From the NCBI GenBank assembly GCA_023268425.1, contig JALRFN010000432.1:1-6890 (forward strand): a stretch of 6,890 bases of DNA, written 5' to 3'. Source of the DNA: Burkholderiaceae bacterium. GTDB lineage: Bacteria > Pseudomonadota > Gammaproteobacteria > Burkholderiales > Burkholderiaceae_C. This document shows positions 1-6,034 of the stretch, piece by piece. The translations under genes and the position numbers were made by a program. How positions within the stretch are numbered: position 1 is the first letter of the stretch; each line of letters opens with the position of its first letter. Under the pieces are notes generated by a model. That model worked only from the letters and a program-made list of their open reading frames with translations. It ran no database searches and was not told where the DNA came from.

Positions 1-669
1 CTCGTGGCCTGGCTCAAAGACCGTTTTCATGCCAATGAAATTTTGACCAGTTTGATGTTGGTCTACGTGGCCATTCAGCTCTTGCAGTACTTGGTGTATG
101 GGCCGTGGAAAGACCCCATGGGGTTCAACTTCCCACAAACCAAAACCTTTGAAGACGCGACCATGATTCCGCGCTTGATGGACGGCTCTCGCGTGCACCT
201 GGGGCTGATCCTGGCCTTGCTGGGGGTCGCGGGCGTGTGGTTGTTTTTGACACGTACTTATTCGGGGTTTGCGCAGTTGGTGGGTGGCATGGCTCCAGCG
301 GCTGCGCGCTATGCGGGCTTTTCTTCGCGCAAAGCGGTGTGGATTGCTTTGCTCGGCAGTGGTGGTGCGGCGGGTTTGGCGGGCGCGTTGGAAGCGGCCG
401 GGCCGATTGGACAGTTGACCCCTTACATCCCGGTGGGCTACGGTTTTGCGGCCATCATCGTGGCTTTTGTCGGTCGCCTGCACCCGGTGGGCATGTTGGC
501 TTCTGCGGTCTTGATGAGCATGTTTTACATCGGCGGCGAACTGGCGCAATCGCGCATGGGCTTGCCCAAGTCGATCACGGGCGTGTTTCAAGGTTTGTTG
601 TTGTTTGCGCTGCTGGCTTGTGACACCTTGATCGCCTACCGCATCGTGCGTGCGCGAGGAGGGCGTTGA
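1..669 (+). CDS. ABC transporter permease, BMP/purine-nucleoside type (5' end outside window)
   Basis: This is the C-terminal 222 residues of an inner-membrane permease of the BPD_transp_2 family (related to branched-chain amino acid, ribose and NupP-type nucleoside importers). The frame is already open at base 1, and the first visible residues (LVAWLKDRFHANEILTSLML) match the family's conserved internal 'NEI..TLML' region. The GTG at 4 is therefore very unlikely to be the real start, and roughly 100 or more N-terminal residues lie upstream. About five or six hydrophobic segments are visible, near residues 14-33, 67-85, 108-130, 143-157, 160-177 and 195-213. The loop with AARYAGF (about 100-106) lies where the contact with the ATPase is expected, and 'GRLHPVG' (157-163) is typical of the family. 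The stop overlaps the next permease start by one base, so the two are translationally coupled and probably form a heterodimer. Family is confident; the substrate (purine base or nucleoside) is inferred from the BMP protein and guaD nearby. Confidence 0.88.
   Translation, partial: LVAWLKDRFHANEILTSLMLVYVAIQLLQYLVYGPWKDPMGFNFPQTKTFEDATMIPRLMDGSRVHLGLILALLGVAGVWLFLTRTYSGFAQLVGGMAPAAARYAGFSSRKAVWIALLGSGGAAGLAGALEAAGPIGQLTPYIPVGYGFAAIIVAFVGRLHPVGMLASAVLMSMFYIGGELAQSRMGLPKSITGVFQGLLLFALLACDTLIAYRIVRARGGR
656..663 (+). promoter_or_regulatory. Strong Shine-Dalgarno of the second permease
   Basis: GAGGAGGG lies five bases before the ATG at 669, inside the last codons of the preceding permease. It favours the ATG at 669 over the TTG at 666, which would be too close to the site. 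Confidence 0.7.
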
Positions 670-1580
670 TGGACTTGCTGATTGCCGCCACCCTGAGCTC
701 AGGCACGATTTTGCCCTTGGCCAGTTTGGGCCTGTTGATCAACGAGAAGGCTGGCATTTTGAACCTTGGCGCTGAAGGCATGATGCTGTGCGCCGCTTTG
801 GCCGGTTTTGCCACGGCGGTGCATACCGGTAGTGCGGTTTTGGCTTTTGGCGCGGGCGCTTTGGCGGGGGCTGTGCTGGCCGCGCTCTTTGGTTGGATGG
901 TCATTTGGCTCAACACCAACCAATACGCGACTGGGCTGGCCTTGTCGCTGTTCGGCGCGGGGGCGTCGGCGTTTTTGGGTACGGCGTACGTGCAAGAAAA
1001 ACTACCCCATCTGGGCACTTTCTCTTTGGGCCCCTTGGCCGATTTGCCGTTTTTGGGCACGGCGATTTTCCGCCAACACCCCATGGTCTACCTGGCGATG
1101 GCCTTGGCCGTGGGTTTGATTTGGTTTTTGCAACGCACGCGGGCGGGCTTGATTTTGCGCAGCGTTGGTGAGTCGCCCGAGTCGGCCCACGCATTGGGCT
1201 ACCCGGTGCGTTGGATTCGCTGGTGGGCGGTAGTCGCTGGTGGCGCCTTGTGTGGGTTGGCCGGGGCTTATGTGTCAACGGCCTACACCCCGCTTTGGGT
1301 TGAAGGCATGATCGCCGGCAAGGGTTGGATCGCCTTGGCCTTGACGACTTTTGCAACTTGGCGCCCGGCGCGCGTGTTGTTGGGTGCTTATCTGTTTGGT
1401 GGCGTGACCATGTTGCAGTTTCATCTGCAAAGCATGGGGGTGAGCATCCCAGCGCAGTTTTTGAACATGATGCCCTACCTGGCGACGGTGGTGGTCTTGG
1501 CCTTGATTTCGCGCAATCCGCAGTGGATTCGTGTCAACATGCCGCAGTCGATTGGCAAAGCGTTTTACCCCGGCTCTTGA
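669..1580 (+). CDS. ABC transporter permease, second subunit (NupQ-like)
   Basis: Complete 303-residue inner-membrane permease of the BPD_transp_2 family, the partner of the upstream permease. It carries the family's N-terminal signature INEKAGILNLGAEGMM (residues 24-39) and the C-terminal block GMIAGKGWIALALTTFATW (213-231), both typical of importers that work with BMP-family binding proteins, such as the Bacillus NupNOPQ nucleoside system. Roughly eight hydrophobic segments are visible. The loop TRAGLILRSVGESPESAHAL (157-176) is the probable ATPase-contact region. The ATG at 669 shares its A with the upstream TGA, and a strong Shine-Dalgarno precedes it. The binding-protein gene begins 35 bases downstream. 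Length is normal for the family, with no damage visible. Function as a permease is near certain. The purine or nucleoside substrate is an inference from relatives and from guaD downstream. Confidence 0.93.
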   Translation: MDLLIAATLSSGTILPLASLGLLINEKAGILNLGAEGMMLCAALAGFATAVHTGSAVLAFGAGALAGAVLAALFGWMVIWLNTNQYATGLALSLFGAGASAFLGTAYVQEKLPHLGTFSLGPLADLPFLGTAIFRQHPMVYLAMALAVGLIWFLQRTRAGLILRSVGESPESAHALGYPVRWIRWWAVVAGGALCGLAGAYVSTAYTPLWVEGMIAGKGWIALALTTFATWRPARVLLGAYLFGGVTMLQFHLQSMGVSIPAQFLNMMPYLATVVVLALISRNPQWIRVNMPQSIGKAFYPGS

Positions 1581-1586
1581 AGAGCC
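1572..1586 (+). repeat. Inverted repeat over the permease stop codon
   Basis: GGCTCT-TGA-AGAGCC is a perfect 6-bp stem whose three-base loop is exactly the permease stop codon. A pyrimidine-rich stretch (acttcttttc, 1587-1596) follows. It is too short for an efficient terminator. It could be a weak attenuator or an mRNA-stabilising hairpin between the permease and binding-protein cistrons. Confidence 0.4.
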
Positions 1587-1615
1587 ACTTCTTTTCACCA
1601 CCCTGGAGTTTCTCA

Positions 1616-2695
1616 ATGAAAAAAATGGTTTTGAAACATGGCTTGACCGGACTGTTGGCGACGGCAGCCTTGGTCGCAGGCGCCCAAGCCGAGCCTTTGA
1701 AAGTGGCCTTTGCCTACGTCGGCCCCGTGGGCGATGGCGGCTGGACCTTTGCACACGACAACGGCCGCAAAGCGGTTGAAGCGGCGTTTGGCGACAAGGT
1801 CAAAACGTCTTTTGTGGAAAACGTGCCCGAGAGCGCTGATGCTGAGCGCGTGATTCGCGATCTGGCCAAGCAGGGCAACCAGGTTATCTTTGGCACCACC
1901 TTTGGTTACATGGAGCCCATGCGCAAGGTCGCTCGCGACTTCGCCAAAGTCAAGTTTGAGCATGCCACGGGTTATAAGACCGCCAAAAACATGCGCATCT
2001 ATGACAGCCGCACTTACCAGGGCGCGTACATGGCCGGCGTGATCGCAGGTGGCATGACCAAATCCAACACGCTGGGCGTGGTCGGTTCTATCCCCATTCC
2101 TGAAGTCATCCGCAACATCAACAGCTTCACCATGGGCGCGCAGTCGGTCAACCCCAAGATCAAGACCAAGGTGGTCTGGGTGGGTGAGTGGTTCAATCCG
2201 CCAAAAGAAACCGAAGCGGCCCAATCGCTGATCAACAGCGGCGCTGATGTGTTGATGCAAAACACCGACTCTTCTGCGGTCCTGCAAACCGCAGCCAAGA
2301 ATGGCAAGCGCGCTTTTGGTTGGGACTCCAACATGCAAGCCTACGCGCCCAAAGCGCACCTGGGCTCAGCCGTCATCAATTGGGGCCCCTACTACGTCAA
2401 AGCTGTGCAAGACGCCTTGGATGGCAAATGGAGCACAGGCGCCTCTTGGTGGGGCGTGAAGGAAGGCGCCATCGACATGGTGGCCGTGGCCGATGACGTG
2501 CCCGCCGACATCAAGGCCAAACTGGCCAAGGTCAAGGCTGGCCTGAAAGACGGCAGCTTCAAGGTGTGGACCGGCCCGATTCAAAGCAACGACGGCAAAG
2601 AAGTCATCGCCGCGGGCAAAACGGCCGATGACCAGTTCCTGGGCGGTGTGAACTTCTACGTCGCTGGCGTGGAAGGCAAAGTGCCTGGCAACTGA
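1616..2695 (+). CDS. BMP-family ABC transporter substrate-binding protein (periplasmic)
   Basis: A 359-residue periplasmic binding protein of the BMP (basic membrane protein, PnrA-like) family, which captures purine nucleosides or bases and delivers them to the two permeases upstream. Residues 1-25 form a Sec signal peptide: positive start MKKMVLKH, hydrophobic core, then AQA before E26. No lipobox cysteine is present, so the mature protein should be soluble in the periplasm, unlike the lipoproteins of Gram-positives and spirochaetes. The family landmarks are clear: KVAFAYVGPVGDGGWTFAHD (29-48), FGTTFGYMEP (92-101), FEHATGY (114-120), VVGSIPIPEVIRNINSFTMG (155-174), NTDSSAV (216-222) and FGWDSNM (234-240). 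TGGAG at 1604-1608 lies seven bases before the ATG and fixes this start. The frame is open 97 codons further upstream, but only as a shadow of the permease. An intrinsic terminator follows 23 bases after the stop. Family is certain; the purine ligand is an inference from related proteins and from guaD. Confidence 0.95.
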   Translation: MKKMVLKHGLTGLLATAALVAGAQAEPLKVAFAYVGPVGDGGWTFAHDNGRKAVEAAFGDKVKTSFVENVPESADAERVIRDLAKQGNQVIFGTTFGYMEPMRKVARDFAKVKFEHATGYKTAKNMRIYDSRTYQGAYMAGVIAGGMTKSNTLGVVGSIPIPEVIRNINSFTMGAQSVNPKIKTKVVWVGEWFNPPKETEAAQSLINSGADVLMQNTDSSAVLQTAAKNGKRAFGWDSNMQAYAPKAHLGSAVINWGPYYVKAVQDALDGKWSTGASWWGVKEGAIDMVAVADDVPADIKAKLAKVKAGLKDGSFKVWTGPIQSNDGKEVIAAGKTADDQFLGGVNFYVAGVEGKVPGN

Positions 2696-2718
2696 TTGAA
2701 GGCTGCTTCAGTTCAGTG

Positions 2719-2756
2719 AACAAGGCCGACGCTCGCGCGTCGGCCTTGTTGTTTGA
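2719..2756 (+). terminator. Rho-independent terminator of the importer operon
   Basis: A perfect 14-bp stem, AACAAGGCCGACGC (2719-2732) paired with GCGTCGGCCTTGTT (2737-2750), has a four-base TCGC loop. The descending arm ends in TTGTT and runs into GTTTG, giving a T-rich tail for plus-strand transcription. It lies 23 bases after the binding-protein stop, where an operon terminator belongs. The opposite strand lacks a T-run after the stem, so it should act mainly on plus-strand transcripts. Confidence 0.88.
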
Positions 2757-2764
2757 GCCCCGGC

Positions 2765-3088
2765 ATGGCGCGCAAAACATCGTATGTTTATGTGGTTGAA
2801 CTGGCCCCCGAGGTGTGGCTTGAAGCCAAATTTCGCCGCGCCAATCCCGAGCACCAGTTGGGGCAACCTTGTGTGTACGTGGGCAAGACGCGGTACGACC
2901 CTGATGTGCGCTTTGACCAACACATGGCAGGCATCCGCAGCAACCGATTCGTGCGCGAGTACGGCGTGTGCCTGCGCATGGAATGGGTGGAAGCCGTTAA
3001 CCCCATGACGCGAAGCGATGCGGACTACATCGAAGTGGACACCGCGATTCGTTTGCGCGAGCGCGGCTGGGGCGTGTGGCAAGCCTGA
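2765..3088 (+). CDS. Small divergent GIY-YIG-like protein, function unknown
   Basis: A 107-residue cytoplasmic protein without signal peptide or membrane segment. Its layout resembles a divergent GIY-YIG nuclease fold. YVY at 7-9 stands for 'GIY' and VYVGKT at 37-42 for 'YIG'. RFDQHMAGIRSNRFVREYG (49-67) supplies the family's Arg (R49) and His (H53), and E90 in DADYIEVDTAIRLRERGW (85-102) is a candidate for the metal-binding Glu. The two Tyr motifs are about 29 residues apart instead of the usual 10-12, owing to an insert with many charged residues and prolines (about 13-35). I recall similar uncharacterised proteins in other proteobacteria. Nuclease activity is not established. The ATG at 2765 is preferred. 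A TTG at 2753 in the same frame would start on the tail of the terminator, and neither start has a good Shine-Dalgarno. The gene sits between the terminator and guaD, whose ribosome site overlaps this stop. Confidence 0.72.
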   Translation: MARKTSYVYVVELAPEVWLEAKFRRANPEHQLGQPCVYVGKTRYDPDVRFDQHMAGIRSNRFVREYGVCLRMEWVEAVNPMTRSDADYIEVDTAIRLRERGWGVWQA

Positions 3089-3092
3089 GGAG
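3087..3092 (+). promoter_or_regulatory. Shine-Dalgarno of guaD overlapping the upstream stop codon
   Basis: GAGGAG begins within the TGA (3086-3088) of the small gene and lies seven bases before the GTG at 3100. It supports the GTG start and suggests that guaD translation is coupled to the small gene. Confidence 0.65.
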
Positions 3093-3099
3093 TAGCTGA

Positions 3100-4392
3100 G
3101 TGAAGGCGATTCGAGCGAGCGTGTTGCGTTTCGACGATGAGGCGCGGGCGATTTGGGAGCGTGATGGCCTGCTGGTCATGGGCCCAGTTGCGGGCGCGCC
3201 GTGTTGGCAGGTCTTGGATGTGGGGCCTTACGATGCGGTGCACGCGCGCTGGCCCGGGCTTGACGTGGATGATCAGCGCGGCCACTGGCTGGTGCCGGGT
3301 TTTGTGGATATGCATGTGCACTATCCGCAAATCGACGTGATCGCTTCACCTGCCGATGGCTTGCTGCCTTGGTTGGAGCGTTACACCTTTGTGCATGAGC
3401 AGCGCTTTGCCGACCCAGCGGTGGCGGCGGAAGCGGCGCGCTTCTTTTTTGATGAATTGGCGCGTCACGGCGTGACCACGGCCTTGAGTTTTTGTACCTC
3501 GCATGTGGCTTCGGTGGACGCCTTCATGGCTCAGGCGCAAACCCGTGGCTTGCGCATGATCGGCGGCAAGGTGCTGCAAGACCAGCACAGCCCTGAGGGC
3601 TTGCGCGATGAGACCGAGCAAAGTTTGTTGGACAGCGAGGCGCTGATTCAGCGTTGGCACGGGCAAGGGCGTTTGGGTTACGCCATCACGCCGCGCTTTG
3701 TCCCGACTTCGTCAGCGGCGCAACTGGCGGGTGCTGGCGAGTTGGCGGCACGCCATGGCGATGTCTGGGTGCAGTCACACGTGGCGGAAAACCGAGACGA
3801 AATCGCCTGGGTGGCGTCGCTCTACCCCCAAGCACGCAGCTATTTGGCGGTGTACGAGCAGTTTGGCCTCTTGCGTCCACGAGCGGTGTATGCACACGGC
3901 ATTCACTTGGACGCAGATGACTGGGACTTGCTGCGCGCACACGAAACTGCGATTGCCACCAGCCCGAGCAGCAATTTGTTTTTAGGCAGTGGTTTTTTTG
4001 ATTTCGCAAAAACCCTGGGCGTGCGGCATGGCTTGGCCAGCGACGTGGGTGGCGGCATGTCGTTTTCGCCGTTTGCCACCATGCGTGCCGCGCATGTGGT
4101 CGCGCGAGAAAACCAGTCAAAAACAGGCCTGACTTTGTCCCCTGAGCGTTTGTGGTGGCTGCACACGGCGGGGGCCGCCCAAGCACTGGACCTGGCGGGG
4201 GTGGTGGGCAACTTGCAAGTGGGCGCCGAGGCCGATGCCGTTTTGCTCAACCCCCAAGCCACGCCGCTGCTGGCGCGACGCATCGCCCAGGCTGAGTCTT
4301 GGGCTGAGGCGATGTTTGCGATGGTGGTGCTTGGCGATGAGCGCGCCGTGGTGCGCACACTGGTGGCGCCTCGGCTTGAGGCGATGGCTTGA
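3100..4392 (+). CDS. guaD: Guanine deaminase
   Basis: A 430-residue cytosolic amidohydrolase that converts guanine to xanthine and ammonia, feeding purine salvage or breakdown. All landmarks of bacterial GuaD are present. PGFVDMHVHYPQ (66-77) carries the metal ligands H72 and H74. TPRFVPTSS (197-205) is the substrate loop, and HVAEN (227-231) gives metal ligand H227 and catalytic E230. HGIHLDADDW (266-275) contributes H266. TSPSSNLFLGSG (287-298) and SDVGGG (314-319), with D315 as the remaining metal ligand, complete the site. Length is close to the E. coli enzyme (about 440 residues). The GTG start is supported by GAGGAG seven bases upstream, overlapping the stop of the small gene before it. 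The strong terminator after the importer means guaD either has its own promoter or depends on read-through; I see no convincing promoter. The importer next door suggests a purine-use locus. Identity is highly confident, and no active-site residue is missing. Confidence 0.96.
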   Translation: MKAIRASVLRFDDEARAIWERDGLLVMGPVAGAPCWQVLDVGPYDAVHARWPGLDVDDQRGHWLVPGFVDMHVHYPQIDVIASPADGLLPWLERYTFVHEQRFADPAVAAEAARFFFDELARHGVTTALSFCTSHVASVDAFMAQAQTRGLRMIGGKVLQDQHSPEGLRDETEQSLLDSEALIQRWHGQGRLGYAITPRFVPTSSAAQLAGAGELAARHGDVWVQSHVAENRDEIAWVASLYPQARSYLAVYEQFGLLRPRAVYAHGIHLDADDWDLLRAHETAIATSPSSNLFLGSGFFDFAKTLGVRHGLASDVGGGMSFSPFATMRAAHVVARENQSKTGLTLSPERLWWLHTAGAAQALDLAGVVGNLQVGAEADAVLLNPQATPLLARRIAQAESWAEAMFAMVVLGDERAVVRTLVAPRLEAMA

Positions 4393-4402
4393 TGCCTACA
4401 AT
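4376..4402 (+). promoter_or_regulatory. Candidate promoter of dcd
   Basis: TACAAT at 4397-4402 matches five of six bases of the -10 consensus. TTGAGG at 4376-4381 is a partial -35, but the spacing is only 15 bases. It straddles the end of guaD, and a start site near 4409 would give a short leader before the dcd ATG at 4447. The -10 is reasonable and the -35 is weak. Confidence 0.4.
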
Positions 4403-4409
4403 GCGACAT

Positions 4410-4424
4410 CGCTCGCGACGAGCG
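4410..4424 (+). repeat. Small GC-rich hairpin in the dcd leader
   Basis: CGCTCG-CGA-CGAGCG forms a perfect 6-bp stem with a three-base loop. If transcription starts near 4409, as the candidate -10 box predicts, it would sit at the very 5' end of the dcd mRNA, a position that often slows RNA decay. It is not followed by a T-run, so it is not a terminator. Confidence 0.35.
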
Positions 4425-4446
4425 CCTACGCATTGGAATTCAAGCC

Positions 4447-5016
4447 ATGAGCATCAAAAGTGACAAGTGGATTCGCCGCATGGCTGAGCAGCACGGCATG
4501 ATCGAGCCCTTTGAGCCTGGGCAGGTGCGCCAGTCCGCCGCGGGCCAAAAGATTGTCAGCTACGGGACCAGCAGCTACGGCTACGACATCCGTTGCGCGC
4601 CCGAGTTCAAGGTGTTCACCAACATCCACAGCACCGTGGTCGACCCCAAGGCCTTTGACGAAAAGAGCTTTGTCGACATCGAGTCGGATGTTTGCATCAT
4701 CCCCCCCAACAGCTTTGCTTTGGCGCGCACGGTGGAGTACTTCCGCATCCCGCGCAACGTGTTGACCATTTGTTTGGGCAAAAGCACCTACGCGCGCTGC
4801 GGCATCATCGTCAACGTGACCCCGTTTGAACCCGAGTGGGAGGGTTACGTGACCCTGGAGTTCTCCAACACCACGCCGCTGCCCGCCAAAATTTATGCTG
4901 GCGAGGGTTGTGCCCAAGTGCTGTTTTTCGAGAGCGACGAGGTCTGCGAGGTCAGCTACAAAGATCGCGGGGGTAAGTACCAAGGACAGCATGGCGTGAC
5001 CTTGCCCAAGACGTGA
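4447..5016 (+). CDS. dcd: dCTP deaminase
   Basis: A 189-residue cytosolic enzyme that deaminates dCTP to dUTP, the precursor supply for dTMP; the family works as a homotrimer. The family core GKSTYARCGIIVNVTP (111-126) holds the Ser and Arg that correspond to E. coli S111 and R115 (here S113 and R117). LEFSNTT (137-143) contains the catalytic Glu, E138. SSYGYDIRC (42-50) and the C-terminal nucleotide-closing tail GGKYQGQHGVTLP (175-187) are also intact. Length is normal (about 188-193). The sequence belongs to the type common in beta-proteobacteria and Pseudomonas rather than to the E. coli subtype. The ATG at 4447 has only a weak Shine-Dalgarno (GGAA, 4435-4438), but the N-terminus MSIKSDKWIRRMAEQHGMI matches relatives. 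The gene lies 54 bases after guaD with its own candidate promoter, so it may be an independent housekeeping unit. Identity is highly confident. Confidence 0.97.
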   Translation: MSIKSDKWIRRMAEQHGMIEPFEPGQVRQSAAGQKIVSYGTSSYGYDIRCAPEFKVFTNIHSTVVDPKAFDEKSFVDIESDVCIIPPNSFALARTVEYFRIPRNVLTICLGKSTYARCGIIVNVTPFEPEWEGYVTLEFSNTTPLPAKIYAGEGCAQVLFFESDEVCEVSYKDRGGKYQGQHGVTLPKT

Positions 5017-5052
5017 ATCATCCAAAAGTTCACGACTAACTAGTTCTTTTTT
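5012..5052 (+). terminator. Weak candidate terminator after dcd
   Basis: CGTGAA (5012-5017, overlapping the dcd stop) pairs with TTCACG (5029-5034), and a run of six T follows at 5047-5052. The stem is only 6 bp, the loop is 11 bases and the T-run is 12 bases away, so this is a poor match to an intrinsic terminator. Confidence 0.22.
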
Positions 5053-5080
5053 ACAAAAAATGCGCGTGATCGCCTAAAGT
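5050..5080 (+). promoter_or_regulatory. Candidate promoter of the metallopeptidase-like gene
   Basis: This AT-rich patch between dcd and the next gene has TTTACA (5050-5055) as a possible -35 and TAAAGT (5075-5080) as a possible -10. The spacing is 19 bases, longer than ideal. An 8-bp palindrome, AACTAGTT, lies just upstream at 5038-5045 and could be an operator, although a match this short can arise by chance. Confidence 0.28.
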
Positions 5081-5100
5081 TCCACTCCAGGGTTTTTGCT

Positions 5101-5106
5101 GGAGGT
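5101..5106 (+). promoter_or_regulatory. Shine-Dalgarno fixing the metallopeptidase-like start
   Basis: GGAGGT is a near-consensus ribosome site seven bases before the ATG at 5114. The alternative TTG at 5096 would begin before this site, so the longer reading is rejected. Confidence 0.75.
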
Positions 5107-5113
5107 GGGGGAC

Positions 5114-5932
5114 ATGTCGCGAACATCGCGCGCCGCGATTGGGGTTTGGGTGCTTGGCCTGTCTGGCGTCGGCTCAGTCACGCTGGCGGCAGACGCGCCA
5201 GTGGTTGTCGACAAACTGAGTTTGGAGCGTGCCGCGACACAGCAAGCGGCTGTATCTGCTGTGCAGGCGCGTTTGAACGGTGCGCAGGCGCCTTGGGCCA
5301 GCTTGCTTTCAGAAGCCGGCTTGGAGTACCAACCCATCGAAGTGGCCTTGCGCGAGGAGCCCGCCCAAGCGCCCAAGTCACCCACAAAAACAACCAGCAA
5401 ATCGACGAATGAGGGCTCGTCCGCCACCTGCCCTGAACACAATGACTGGGGCGGTCTGCGCTACTGTGCGCCCGAGCACAAGGTGTTGATGGACATGCGT
5501 TACCTGGATCAGTGGGCGCAGCGGGCTTCTGACATTGGTGACGACGCGCGCGCCTATGTGTTGGCGCACGTCTTGGCGCACCATGTGCAAAACCTGCTGG
5601 GCGTGACCGACAAACTCTCGCAATGGCAAGTCGGGCACAGCCGCCGCTGGCGCAAGGATTTGCACCTGCGCGTGGAGTTGCAGGCCGACTGTTTGGCTGG
5701 CTTGTGGTTTCAGCGCAGCGCGGCTGGAGCGTTGTGGCAAGACAAACAGCGCGTCAACGCAACCCTGCAGCGGGTGGCCCGCTGGCACCAAGACGACGTT
5801 CAGGGTGGTGGGGAACACGTCGGCGGTATGCTGCACATGGGTGGCACCAGCACGCATGTGCGCTGGTTTCAACGTGGCTTTGCGGCCGGTGGCATCGAGG
5901 ATTGCGACACCTTCATCGACGAGCAGTTGTGA
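5114..5932 (+). CDS. Secreted YpfJ-like zinc metallopeptidase homologue with defective HExxH
   Basis: A 272-residue exported protein of the YpfJ-like neutral zinc metallopeptidase family (Pfam Zn_peptidase). Residues 1-25 or so are a Sec signal peptide ending near LAADA. Residues 26-105 are Ala/Gln-rich and then Lys/Ser/Thr-rich, a probable flexible linker. The family core spans 106-268: RYCAPEHKVLMDMRYLDQW (116-134), AYVLAHVLAHHVQNLLG (147-163), VELQADCLAGLW (187-198), GTSTHVRWFQRGF (244-256) and DCDTF (263-267). Normal members read AHEVGHHVQ. Here the catalytic Glu of HExxH is V153, although H152, H156 and the third-ligand region with E188 remain. The protein probably binds metal without cleaving peptides; this is inferred. 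The ATG at 5114 follows GGAGGT (5101-5106) by seven bases, which rules against the in-frame TTG at 5096. Four Cys (106, 118, 193, 264) could form disulfides in the periplasm. It has no obvious functional link to dcd or the helicase. Confidence 0.85.
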   Translation: MSRTSRAAIGVWVLGLSGVGSVTLAADAPVVVDKLSLERAATQQAAVSAVQARLNGAQAPWASLLSEAGLEYQPIEVALREEPAQAPKSPTKTTSKSTNEGSSATCPEHNDWGGLRYCAPEHKVLMDMRYLDQWAQRASDIGDDARAYVLAHVLAHHVQNLLGVTDKLSQWQVGHSRRWRKDLHLRVELQADCLAGLWFQRSAAGALWQDKQRVNATLQRVARWHQDDVQGGGEHVGGMLHMGGTSTHVRWFQRGFAAGGIEDCDTFIDEQL

Positions 5933-5997
5933 GGCTCCCCGTGACCTGGGTGTTGTGCTCAGGGGACGCCGACCGACGCCAAACTTGAGGCGGGTGC

Positions 5998-6003
5998 GAC
6001 AAT
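5998..6003 (+). promoter_or_regulatory. Possible -10 box before the DEAD-box helicase
   Basis: GACAAT, within TGCGACAATC, lies 31 bases before the GTG start at 6035. It resembles -10 elements often seen in front of Burkholderiales genes and parallels the TACAAT before dcd. I find no acceptable -35 at 16-18 bases upstream. The rest of the 102-base gap (5933-6034) shows no other clear element. Confidence 0.3.
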
Positions 6004-6034
6004 CGGGGTTTTTACTGAGAGTGAAATCCCAAAC

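Noticed and set aside
575..1084. 169-codon minus-strand open frame
   Set aside because: It is antisense to the two permeases, is Pro/Ala/Lys-rich and shows no recognisable domain.
1325..1615. In-frame upstream extension of the binding-protein gene by 97 codons
   Set aside because: It overlaps the second permease in another frame, has no signal-peptide logic, and the ATG at 1616 has a good ribosome site followed by a textbook signal peptide.
1613..2359. 248-codon minus-strand open frame
   Set aside because: It is antisense to the confidently identified binding protein and is rich in His, Gly and Arg as expected for a shadow frame.
5965..5980. Direct repeat GACGCC spaced by 10 bases before the helicase
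   Set aside because: Two copies of six bases in GC-rich DNA are not significant and no known site is recognised.
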